Shown here in pieces: positions 53,692-62,072 of a DNA stretch of 64,000 bases. The notes beneath the pieces were generated by a model that worked only from the letters and a program-made list of their open reading frames with translations, had not been told where the DNA came from and searched no databases. The position numbers were made by a program, and so were the translations under genes. The DNA comes from Dyadobacter flavalbus. Lineage in GTDB: Bacteria; Bacteroidota; Bacteroidia; Cytophagales; Spirosomataceae. The stretch covers positions 372,001 through 436,000 of the forward strand of contig NZ_VBSN01000049.1 of assembly GCF_006149045.1 (NCBI RefSeq), written 5' to 3'. Numbering within the stretch: position 1 is the first letter of the stretch; every line of letters starts with the position of its first letter.

Positions 53692-55971
53692 ATGCAAGTT
53701 CAATCATGTATTCAGGAAACTATGATCATTGAAGAAACATCTTCCCCGCTTAGAGTATTTGACTTCAGAGTAATGCCGAAGTCTGCGAACACCAACCTTT
53801 CCGTTACCCGGAAAAGTGAAGCGTCCTTTTTTGGACAGGACGGATACCTGCACTTCGCCCAGCCCGGCCAGAACTGGCTTACTTACAGCGAAAATGCTAC
53901 AAACAGCGCTTGGATCAAGGTAGGAACATCCGTCTCGATACCCGGCAGTATAACGGCCATTGATGGCTCAGAAACAGGCAACAAAATCATTGAGAGCAGT
54001 ACCTCCGGTGAACATCGTATTACCAGAGAGCTGAATGTTGCACGGAACGTACCCATAACGGTCAGTATTTACCTGAAAGCAGCTACCTGCAGCCGGGTAC
54101 AGCTTAGTTTTTCAAACGGATCGTCTTTCAAAGGCGGCAATCCGGGTGTAAAGTTCAATCTTTCCAACGGCACATTTATTTCTACAAGCTCGAATGTAAC
54201 CAGTTATCAGGCTATTGACTGTGGAAATGGCTGGTGGAGGCTCAAACTTAGCGGCGTTCCGGACCTGGGCACACAATCGGGATTTCATCTATACATGCTA
54301 AATGATAGCAATAATACCAGCTACTCGGGCAGTACTTCAAAATTCCTGTACGCATGGGGTGCCCAGTTTGAACAAGGTACTAATTTGTCTACATATACAC
54401 CTACTACGGTAGCTCCTTACCTGGGACTTAGATTTAATTATGACCTTGCCAACCAGTCGCTGACAGGTGCTTTGATAGAACCTGCTACAACTAATTTAGT
54501 ACGCTACTCCCAAGTATTTGACAATTCCTTCTGGCGCAAAGAGAACGCATCGGCAGTGCGGTCAGGCAGCCGCTCCCCGGATGGAAAAACCTACGCTTTC
54601 AAGATCAAAGAGAATTCGAACAGTTCTGTCCATTACATTGCCCCGGCGAGCAACTTGCCAACGACTACGGACAGCGTTTATACATTTAGTGCATTTCTTA
54701 AATACTCCGAACGTAAATGGGCCTACTTCAACATCATCGGACACACGGTACATTTTGATCTGGCAAACAAGGTAATAGGTAACCGAAGCGATGTCATTAC
54801 ATCCGCATCCATTAAAAGTGCCGGGAATGGTTGGGTAAGATGTTCTGCCACTTTTAAAGCAAAATCATCGGAAAGTTCTGTTAAAATAGGCACCGAGATT
54901 TCCAATGGCGCCACCTCTTACCGGGGCGACGGCAGCAGCGGTATCCTCATCTGGGGCGCTCAGCTGGAAAAAGGAAGCCAGATGACCTCTTACATCCGTA
55001 CCAACGGAAGCACAGTAACCCGCAGCGCTGATATCGTAACACTTGCCAAACCTTCTTCCAGTTCGGAATGTGATGTCTTAGTTCAGCGGAAAGACGGAAG
55101 GACTTGGGTTAACGATATTTCCGGAAGCTACCAGGTAGCCCCTTCTGGAACCGAGGTACAGTATGTCAACTTTTACGATAGCTCGGAAATATCTACAGGT
55201 GGTGATGACGATGAACCTACTGCTGTCGAACCGAAACTGGATTATACCAGCATCGGCCCGACCGGAACGCTGCTGGACATCCTTTCCAATTCATACATGT
55301 CACAAACCCCAAGCAAATCCTGGTCACTGCAGAAGGCAACAAACACAAGAGCTCCGATCTATCGCATGCAGCTGAACGCCGGTGACAGGTGGTCGGGCGA
55401 TGCAAACAACCAAAACAGGGAACGCTCCGAATTTTATGCCAAAAACAACAATCTGCCCTTTGGCAAGGATGTATGGCTTTCCTTTTCCGTCAGGCTTGCA
55501 GAGGGTAGTTCATTAAACCTAGCTTCCGGCGAGTTTTGTTATCTTGGTCAGTTCCACGCGAGCGAAGATGACCGGGACATCAGTTCTGCACCTGTTTTAG
55601 GCTTTAAACTATCAGACGATGATACGATATCCATTTGTACCTGTTCCACCACATCCAACCCGCATACTGTAAGCCCGAAGGCGGTCGTTCGCGGAACGAC
55701 CCGGTTTAACCGTGGTGTCTGGCAAAAGATCGTTGTACGTATACGGTTCTCTACTACAAACGGGCAACTTCAATGGTGGCAGAATGGCAAGCAGCTGCTT
55801 AATTTGTCCGGAATTGGGATTGGCTATCCTGATGCATCAGGGCCTTACTGGAAATTTGGCATTTACCGCTCCCCCATGTCTTTTACAACAGCAGTAGAAT
55901 ACGCCAATATGGAGCTGGAACACGAATCGTCACTGTATTCCAGAGTTGCTAACCCTTTATCGATCGCCTAG
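53692..55971 (+). CDS. Polysaccharide-lyase-like protein with phage-spike-type carbohydrate modules
   Basis: A 759-residue protein without a signal peptide. After a short head (SFFGQDGYLHFAQPGQNWL) there are two similar modules (about 60-245 and 260-450): each has NWLTYSENATNSAWIKVG or LVRYSQVFDNSFWRKENA at the start and a YAWGAQFEQG / LIWGAQLEKG end. Between them comes FNYDLANQSLTGALIEPATT, the typical connection in phage tail-spike and head-spike proteins. A C-terminal lyase-like domain (about 510-755) has NRERSEFYAKNNNLPFGKDV and a WQKIVVRIRFS strand, like PF14099 (heparin/glucuronan lyase). A plausible role is binding and cutting an acidic polysaccharide. Export route is unclear. An alternative start is at 53722. 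Confidence 0.75.
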   Translation: MQVQSCIQETMIIEETSSPLRVFDFRVMPKSANTNLSVTRKSEASFFGQDGYLHFAQPGQNWLTYSENATNSAWIKVGTSVSIPGSITAIDGSETGNKIIESSTSGEHRITRELNVARNVPITVSIYLKAATCSRVQLSFSNGSSFKGGNPGVKFNLSNGTFISTSSNVTSYQAIDCGNGWWRLKLSGVPDLGTQSGFHLYMLNDSNNTSYSGSTSKFLYAWGAQFEQGTNLSTYTPTTVAPYLGLRFNYDLANQSLTGALIEPATTNLVRYSQVFDNSFWRKENASAVRSGSRSPDGKTYAFKIKENSNSSVHYIAPASNLPTTTDSVYTFSAFLKYSERKWAYFNIIGHTVHFDLANKVIGNRSDVITSASIKSAGNGWVRCSATFKAKSSESSVKIGTEISNGATSYRGDGSSGILIWGAQLEKGSQMTSYIRTNGSTVTRSADIVTLAKPSSSSECDVLVQRKDGRTWVNDISGSYQVAPSGTEVQYVNFYDSSEISTGGDDDEPTAVEPKLDYTSIGPTGTLLDILSNSYMSQTPSKSWSLQKATNTRAPIYRMQLNAGDRWSGDANNQNRERSEFYAKNNNLPFGKDVWLSFSVRLAEGSSLNLASGEFCYLGQFHASEDDRDISSAPVLGFKLSDDDTISICTCSTTSNPHTVSPKAVVRGTTRFNRGVWQKIVVRIRFSTTNGQLQWWQNGKQLLNLSGIGIGYPDASGPYWKFGIYRSPMSFTTAVEYANMELEHESSLYSRVANPLSIA

Positions 55972-56431
55972 AAATCCGTCAGCCCGGAATGGTACCGTAT
56001 GATGTGACTGGCTATTAATTGATCTCCAAACCAGGTTTGGCGGCACCTTGCCGGGCTCTTGTTGTACAACGCCATTACCAGGTGTTTTAAGGAGCAGCAA
56101 CAGCACGGTCATGGCTATGAACTAATACGTAAACCACCGAATATGCCAGGCAATCAAACAGGCAGTTCAGTCAAATTGTTGGGTCAGTTTGTACTTAACT
56201 GCTTGTTTGATGCAGCATTTTATCATGCAGGAGGTGAATTATATGCAGTCAGAAAATGGTACCACTTTTCTGCACAGCCGGATGCATACTGTAAAGCCAG
56301 AAATCGTATGGTACTGAACAAGATTTAAAAATTGCTATTCCCATTGTTCCAGTTTTTCACAGAAAACCGGATACTACCTGTTTGTACTTTTGCAAGCTGT
56401 ATTCCGCGGGCAGAGGATAATCCTAAAAAAT
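55972..56431. other. Interval after the lyase gene
   Basis: 460 bases without a supported gene. An 89-codon plus frame at 56059-56328 lacks domain or signal features. No hairpin of note was seen. Confidence 0.4.
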
Positions 56432-56809
56432 TCATCTGATTTTGTATCCTCTGTATTCATAAAAAGCCGAATCAGGTCCGCTACTCATAATCAATTCACC
56501 TTTTTCGAAATATAAAGTGGTAAAAAGACCATAATAAGAGTCACGATCCAAAACCTTTAAAACCGGAAGCTGGATCTTTTTAGCACTGGAAAGCTGTACT
56601 TCCTTTCTGCCTGATTTTGTAATCATGATTGTATCAACATAAGATCTCAATAGTGTATTTGTTGTATAGTTTTCCACCTTGACATCACAAACATACGTAC
56701 CTACGCTACTATCACGTTGATCAATGACAGGTACTTTATCATCCGATTTACAGCCGGATATAAACAGTGAAATGAGGTAAGTAAAAATATAAAGCTTTTT
56801 CATTTGCAT
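56432..56809 (-). CDS. Small lipoprotein, unknown function
   Basis: A 125-residue protein with a clear lipoprotein signal (MQMKKLYIFTYLISLFISGC, lipobox FISGC). The mature part is beta-rich with a repeated pattern (GTYVCDVKVENYTTNTLLRS and YVDTIMITKSGRKEVQLSSA), the kind of compact fold seen in Bacteroidota surface or periplasmic lipoproteins. No family was recognised. It stands alone between plus-strand genes. Confidence 0.7.
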   Translation of the reverse strand: MQMKKLYIFTYLISLFISGCKSDDKVPVIDQRDSSVGTYVCDVKVENYTTNTLLRSYVDTIMITKSGRKEVQLSSAKKIQLPVLKVLDRDSYYGLFTTLYFEKGELIMSSGPDSAFYEYRGYKIR

Positions 56810-57237
56810 ACACTTAAGATTTAAGGTTCAGCTTGATTTGAATATAGTAATTTAATCCGAAAGTTTTAAATAATATTCATTTAGTCCAGTAATCAAGATT
56901 CCGCATCTACATAAAATTACCAAACCATAAGAAGCCAGTAGTTGAGATTGGCTTTTTACACTGCGCCAACTTTTTCTTTTCTATTCCATTATGCTTTTTG
57001 CTTTTTTGATCTTGCTGGCTCCACGTTGCAGGTGTCACTGAAAACCGGACAGAATGTGCATATAAAATCCGGATTACTTGATACGGCAATGGCCTGTACT
57101 GTTGTCAGAGGAAGGCACAAGGTACAATCTAAGTGAGCTACAAATAAATCTTATTAACAATAAAATTAACTTATACATATTTTAGAATTTATTTTATAGC
57201 TTAGTACAAAATAGTATATAGCATTTGAATACTAAAA

Positions 57238-57490
57238 ATGTTGTTTATCAATTTGCATAGTGTCATCATTCTATTCTGCAGTTCAGGATCCGGATACAAC
57301 GAAAAACAGGCGCCGGATTCAAATCAGAAATTGGAACGGGAAGTACATTCTTTATAAAAACAACAATCCGTTTTATTTGAAGCGTGCGGGCGGAATGGCC
57401 GATCTGAATTTGCTGAAACAATGCGGAGAAAATGTCAAAAGGATTCGGGGTAACTTTTTTAGCCGCAATGGAGAACTCCAACTTTATTAA
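57238..57490 (+). pseudogene. Broken N-terminal fragment of a secreted glycosidase
   Basis: The frame opened by the ATG at 57238 gives a hydrophobic start (MLFINLHSVIILFCSSGSG) that stops near 57357. In the next frame (from 57260) the sequence reads KYILYKNNNPFYLKRAGGMADLNLLKQCGENV, which resembles the opening of GH2/GH5-like glycosidases (NGKPF.I.G.GG...L..L...G.N..R). It ends at 57490 after about 76 codons with no catalytic domain. A frameshift and truncation are the simplest reading. It lies just before a GH26-like gene. Confidence 0.4.
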
Positions 57491-57504
57491 TCAGTAATCA
57501 CTTA

Positions 57505-59205
57505 ATGAAAAATAGCAAAATATTTTATCTGGCTGCTTTCCTGACCGGTGCTGCCGTTATCCTGATTGGCATATATAAACTAAGACCTTTGGTTAACAAT
57601 GCGCATGTCGAAACAGAAAACGGATACAAATGGAATGAACATGTTATTGGGGTATACGACCGGGGACAGGAAACCAGTCATCCCGGTTTTGATTCCTTAC
57701 AGTTTATTGCTGTAAAACTCGATAAAGGCACTCATCAGAACGATTTTCAAAGTCTGTTGCGGGATTTAAACCCCAAGTATCCGGTATTGCTGACAATCGA
57801 AACGCTGCCCTCTGCCGGGGACAATATTCTGGAAAATTGTATTGACGGAGATTACGATTCCAAAATCAAAGCATTGTGCAGTGCTATAAGTTCGAAAAAC
57901 AATGTTTTTTATGTAAGGTGGAACCCGGAAATGGAAGTACCGGTAACTTTGTATCCCTGGCAGTACCAGTCTTCTGAAACATACATCAGGGCTTTTCGTC
58001 ACTTTACCGCACTCTGCCGCTCCATATCCCCTGAAATTAAAATAGTATGGGGAACGGCCGGCTATCCGGGAGCCGATGAATACTGGCCGGGCAGGGATGT
58101 TGTGGACCTGATAAGCATTACCTTAAACACTAAATCAGAAGGGCTTACTTCCGCTTATCCGCCTGAGAAAGATATGACGAAAGTTATCAGGCGGAAAATA
58201 CTTCGTATGAGGTTCATGCATAAACCGGTACTTGTCCTGGAAGCACCCGGCGCCGTCGCCGATCTGCTTCTGACAAGCAAGCTGGCAGCTTCTATCCGTG
58301 GGATAAAAGAAGAGGATTCAACAATTTATTCCTTTATAAATACTGAAAATAACATCCGCCCATACAATCCTGAAACAGCCCGCATGCCGCTAATTGGTGT
58401 TTATGACCCTAAACTATTGCTGGCCTTGTCCCCTTCCGTCAGTGTGGAGCACCTGTTTATAGACCTGGACAATTTCAGGGACGGCACATTCGAAAAGTTA
58501 TTTAATGAAGTTATAGCCCGCAACCATGACGTAATTATCACCTTTGAACCATGGAAAGACGAAAGGTATGATGAATCCACCGTGTTGTCCAATACGATTC
58601 AGGGCGTTTATGACAATCAGTTCAGAGAATTGTACCGCATCATTTCAAATGTGAAACAAACCGTTTATCTGAGGTTTGCACACGAAATGGAAATTCCGAT
58701 TCACCGCTATCCGTGGCAGAGCCAGGACCCGGTTTCTTACATCAAAGCTTTCCGCTATTTTATGAATTTCAATAAAACAAAGGCTGAAAACATCAAAAAG
58801 GTCTGGGGACCTGCAGGTGACCGTGGTTCCATGGAATGGTGGCCTGGTGATGATGTGGTCGATTATGTGAGTATGGCAATTTACGGATTGCCGGACAAAA
58901 ATATTACCGATCCCAACCAGCAGGAGCAGTTTGGTACCATCTACAAGAGGAAATATCATAGAATGCGCTTTACGGACAAACCGGTTTTTATAACGGAATT
59001 CGGAGTAACGGGGCCTGAGGAATTTCAAAAAAAATGGCTTGAAGATGCTGCCGCTGTTATTAACAGCCACAGGGAAATATATGGAATCAATTACTTCAAT
59101 CTGGCAGACAATCCCAAAGTATGGGGTGACATTCCCACTCCGGTGTGGAGTATCAGTAAAGAAACCTTTAACCATTTTGTGCTGATTTTATCGGAAAGAA
59201 AGTAA
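57505..59205 (+). CDS. Membrane-anchored protein with two tandem GH26-like domains
   Basis: A 566-residue protein with an N-terminal membrane anchor (IFYLAAFLTGAAVILIGIYK). It contains two GH26-like barrels in tandem. The second (about 295-566) has the acid/base motif FAHEMEIPIHRYPW (E394 after H393) and the nucleophile motif FITEFG (E498). The first (about 45-290) has RWNPEMEVPVTLYPW, where proline replaces the usual histidine before E142, and VLEAPG (E246) in place of the TEFG motif, so it may be weakened or binding-only. GH26 includes beta-mannanases and exopolysaccharide-associated enzymes. It is located close to a polysaccharide lyase and MBOAT genes. Confidence 0.82.
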   Translation: MKNSKIFYLAAFLTGAAVILIGIYKLRPLVNNAHVETENGYKWNEHVIGVYDRGQETSHPGFDSLQFIAVKLDKGTHQNDFQSLLRDLNPKYPVLLTIETLPSAGDNILENCIDGDYDSKIKALCSAISSKNNVFYVRWNPEMEVPVTLYPWQYQSSETYIRAFRHFTALCRSISPEIKIVWGTAGYPGADEYWPGRDVVDLISITLNTKSEGLTSAYPPEKDMTKVIRRKILRMRFMHKPVLVLEAPGAVADLLLTSKLAASIRGIKEEDSTIYSFINTENNIRPYNPETARMPLIGVYDPKLLLALSPSVSVEHLFIDLDNFRDGTFEKLFNEVIARNHDVIITFEPWKDERYDESTVLSNTIQGVYDNQFRELYRIISNVKQTVYLRFAHEMEIPIHRYPWQSQDPVSYIKAFRYFMNFNKTKAENIKKVWGPAGDRGSMEWWPGDDVVDYVSMAIYGLPDKNITDPNQQEQFGTIYKRKYHRMRFTDKPVFITEFGVTGPEEFQKKWLEDAAAVINSHREIYGINYFNLADNPKVWGDIPTPVWSISKETFNHFVLILSERK

Positions 59206-59657
59206 TTACAACTTTCGCATACAACTTAGAAAGCTTGACCATTTCATAGCGGTATGCAGCCAAAAAAAATAGTAAAATAACAAAGTAAATAACCATCCTT
59301 CCCCGTGTATTAACAACATCATTGTAATAATCCGGATAAGTTTTTGCAAGGTTTGAAACGTTTGTTTTGTAAACATCCTTCCCTGCAATTCTATTCGGTT
59401 TACACCCGTCAAATATAAAACTCGCAGTAAAACGTTAGTCATCACGGCATTTGGAGAGCTGACCTTTCTGTTTTCCGTAAGAGAACCGTACGTTCTGCTT
59501 GAAACACCCATGTAATCAATTTGCATATGCTGCGGCATGCTGATGAATAGAAGCGCGTCAATCTACAGGTTGGCATCCATGATAGGACGACCTGCCAAAC
59601 GGACAATCCTGACCGACCTTTGAACATTGTGACAAAAAAATTAAAAATAAACTTTGG
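59206..59657. other. Interval before the ArsR operator
   Basis: About 450 bases with no gene I can support; minus frames at 59206-59538 and 59442-59690 have no protein character. The palindrome and promoter of the ArsR gene follow. Confidence 0.4.
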
Positions 59658-59697
59658 AAACCGGTTGGTTGCATATATATTTGCAACCAACCGGTTT
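59653..59697 (+). promoter_or_regulatory. Promoter embedded in a 16-bp-arm palindrome (ArsR operator)
   Basis: AAACCGGTTGGTTGCA (59658-59673) and its exact complement TGCAACCAACCGGTTT (59682-59697) flank an 8-base spacer. The spacer and arm together contain TATATTTG (59676-59683), an exact TAnnTTTG -7 element, with TTTG at 59653-59656, 19 bases upstream, as the -33 element. Binding of the encoded regulator to the palindrome would block the promoter. The ArsR gene starts 20 bases after the palindrome. Confidence 0.8.
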
Positions 59698-59717
59698 CAT
59701 GATATTAAAATTCAGAT

Positions 59718-60029
59718 ATGAGAAGAGACATTTTTCAGGCTATTGCAGATCCGACAAGACGAGCCATAATCGTCTTAATTGCATTGCAGGCAATGACACC
59801 AAACGCCATTGCTGAACATTTTGACACCACACGGCAAGCCATTTCAAAACATTTACGCATACTTACCGAATGCGAACTTGTAAAACAGGAACCGCAGGGC
59901 AGAGAAATTTACTACTCTCTTGAAATTGAAAAAATGAAAGAAATTGAAAAATGGCTAGAACAATTCAAAAAGATCTGGGAAAGCCGGTTTAATCAATTAG
60001 ACAACTTGTTAACAACCATAAAAAAGTAA
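59718..60029 (+). CDS. ArsR/SmtB-type winged-helix regulator (SdpR-like)
   Basis: A 103-residue winged-helix repressor. IFQAIADPTRRAIIVLIALQ is the standard first helix pair, TPNAIAEHFDTTRQAISKHL the DNA-recognition helix region, and PQGREIYYSLE the wing. No cysteine cluster for metal binding is present, so it belongs with SdpR-like, non-metal members. It is followed after four bases by the SRPBCC gene, a very common pairing. It probably represses its own operon via the palindrome at 59658-59697. Confidence 0.92.
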   Translation: MRRDIFQAIADPTRRAIIVLIALQAMTPNAIAEHFDTTRQAISKHLRILTECELVKQEPQGREIYYSLEIEKMKEIEKWLEQFKKIWESRFNQLDNLLTTIKK

Positions 60030-60033
60030 AAAG

Positions 60034-60534
60034 ATGAGCAATTTACAATTTGACTTCACGGTTGACAAATCCACCAATTCCGTAATCATAAACAGAGAAT
60101 TCAACGCAGGGCAATCTCTGGTCTGGGATGCATTTACAAAACAAGAACTACTTGACCAGTGGTGGGCTCCCAAACCCTGGGAATCAAGAACAAAGTTTAT
60201 GGACTTCAAAGTCGGCGGACGGAGATTTTATGCAATGGCAAGCCCCGAAGGTCAAGAGCATTGGTCTATTCAGAAATATACTTCCATCAGTCCAGAAACC
60301 AATTTCAAGTTTTTCAGCGCTTTTGCAGACAAAGATGAAAACCCGCAGTTACCCGGTTCTGAGTGGGATTTGAATTTTAGTGAACAAAACGGAACAACAA
60401 GAGTCCGTATTACTATTTATAATGAATCCCTTGAACGCATGGAGAAAATGATTGAAATGGGCTTTCAGGGAGGATTTACAATGACCTTGAACTTCCTGGA
60501 AAATCTATTGACAACTTTATCGCAACGGCAATAA
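60034..60534 (+). CDS. SRPBCC/AHSA1 domain protein
   Basis: A 166-residue START-like protein of the AHSA1 type. INREFNAGQSLVWDAFTKQE is the typical opening and LLDQWWAPKPWESRTKFMDF with VGGRRFYAM the first strands after it; the C-terminal helix MEKMIEMGFQGGFTMTLNFL closes the hydrophobic cavity. Such proteins bind small hydrophobic ligands and are usually encoded with an ArsR-type regulator, as here. The ligand is not known. Confidence 0.9.
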   Translation: MSNLQFDFTVDKSTNSVIINREFNAGQSLVWDAFTKQELLDQWWAPKPWESRTKFMDFKVGGRRFYAMASPEGQEHWSIQKYTSISPETNFKFFSAFADKDENPQLPGSEWDLNFSEQNGTTRVRITIYNESLERMEKMIEMGFQGGFTMTLNFLENLLTTLSQRQ

Positions 60535-61024
60535 GAGAAAACGGATGCTAAAACAATAGCATTCTCATTTCCGGATGATGGTAAAACCTTGCATTCTTGT
60601 CGTCTGGCCTTGCCCAAGCTGGCCGATGTAATGGCACCCTGGTAAAAAGCGGTGACCGGCAATATAGCTGCTTTGTTAAGTTCTGCCATTGTTTGGTTAA
60701 AATCCGCGTCTTTGAGCTTTCAGTCTTATATTGATAGCTTCTGCGGTTACCTCCTGTGGCTTTGTAGCAAATGAAGAAAAATCAGTTATCCATGCAGAAT
60801 GTATTTACACATAAACTGTATTTTCATGCACATGTTCTCTGACCAATTAACTCTGAATTTACTTGATAGACAATCTTTCTTTTTTTTCTCTCACTTAAAC
60901 GTTCGTATGGCTTTCGACTTCTGACCGTCAATTTCTTCCCTTTTATGTTCATACTTTTTGCTTTTGTGTAAAGCTATATCAGGGCCATAGCTGGTTGATT
61001 AAGTCTGTTTGTCGGATGGTTAAT
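60535..61024. other. Interval between SRPBCC and SGNH genes
   Basis: 490 bases between convergent genes and no supportable gene; a 74-codon minus frame at 60465-60689 overlaps the SRPBCC end and is not accepted. An imperfect stem (ATGCTA / TAGCAT with GAGAA / TTCTC, about 60535-60566) just after the SRPBCC stop could be a weak terminator. Confidence 0.4.
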
Positions 61025-62011
61025 TTAATTGTAGACACTATAATTTTTATCTTCCGGTAAAGTGGCGACCGTCTGCCTCTTTTTGATTTCTGATATTAAT
61101 TTATTCGTAAAAACCCTTGCCCCCTTTACATTTAAATGAATCGGATCACTAAAATATTCATTGTTATTAATAAAGGTAGTATCCTCTGAATAATCCAGAA
61201 ATGGAACATTTTCTTTGTCCGCAATTTCCCGGGCAACAATGTCGTAATTGGGCTTGTTAATAAAATACCGGTACAATGGAGAGTTTACCATATAAAGCTC
61301 AATATTATTACTCTTGCAATACTGTATAATTGATTTGTATTCAGCTATGCAATTGGAATCCAAAGGACTTAATTCCTTGCGGCGGTACTTCACTATTTTG
61401 TGCTCCCATGTTTTACGAAGCGGAATAAATCCCTTGACCGTTTTGCCTTTGTGAGGATTTTTGTAAAAATTCATTACCCTGTTAAAACTGTAAATAATAG
61501 TGGAATTATAGGGATAGATTTTTGATAACATTTTATATTTTTCAAAAGGGCTTCTTAAATTTACAATCGGCCTTATTTCATCGTGATCTTCATAATGAGG
61601 CAAGATGGCACTTAATTGAAAATATGTAACCGGATCATTTTTCAGGCCGCTGTAATAATCCCAGATAATAACTTTTGGATGATATCTTTTGAAGATACTT
61701 TTCATAAGGGCACATTGATGTAAAAAGTGCGCCCCTTCTCCGCCTGCGTTATAAGTAGATATTTGTAAACTATCCTCTATTTTCTGGCTGACATAATGAT
61801 GGGTTGCTTTCGAAGAACCGATAATCAGCAGGTCTGCTTTTGTCGATTCAAATGCATAGGTCTGATCATAGAATTTACCCTCTTTTGCTTTAAAATATAA
61901 TGTTTTAAGACCCGTTCCAACCGCATAGTCTAAGAGAAATATTATCAAGCCAAACAAAGTTAGTTTTATCAAAAACTGCTTGAACGCTTTTTTCTGTTTA
62001 CCCGTTTCCAT
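61025..62011 (-). CDS. SGNH-fold-like membrane-anchored protein
   Basis: A 328-residue protein with an N-terminal membrane helix (LIKLTLFGLIIFLLDYAVGT). The motif LLIIGSSKATHHY (S66 after G65) corresponds to the SGNH block I serine and YFSDPIHLNVKGARVF near the C-terminus to the Asp-x-x-His block. Such proteins act with MBOAT acyltransferases (like AlgX/AlgJ or DltD) to put acetyl groups on polysaccharides outside the cell. It lies 61 bases downstream of the MBOAT gene on the same strand, so they form a two-gene operon. Confidence 0.78.
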   Translation of the reverse strand: METGKQKKAFKQFLIKLTLFGLIIFLLDYAVGTGLKTLYFKAKEGKFYDQTYAFESTKADLLIIGSSKATHHYVSQKIEDSLQISTYNAGGEGAHFLHQCALMKSIFKRYHPKVIIWDYYSGLKNDPVTYFQLSAILPHYEDHDEIRPIVNLRSPFEKYKMLSKIYPYNSTIIYSFNRVMNFYKNPHKGKTVKGFIPLRKTWEHKIVKYRRKELSPLDSNCIAEYKSIIQYCKSNNIELYMVNSPLYRYFINKPNYDIVAREIADKENVPFLDYSEDTTFINNNEYFSDPIHLNVKGARVFTNKLISEIKKRQTVATLPEDKNYSVYN

Positions 62012-62072
62012 ATTATTTAACCAAAAATTAAAGATGCTTTAAGAATTCCGGAAAGAATTTTAATGTTAATTT

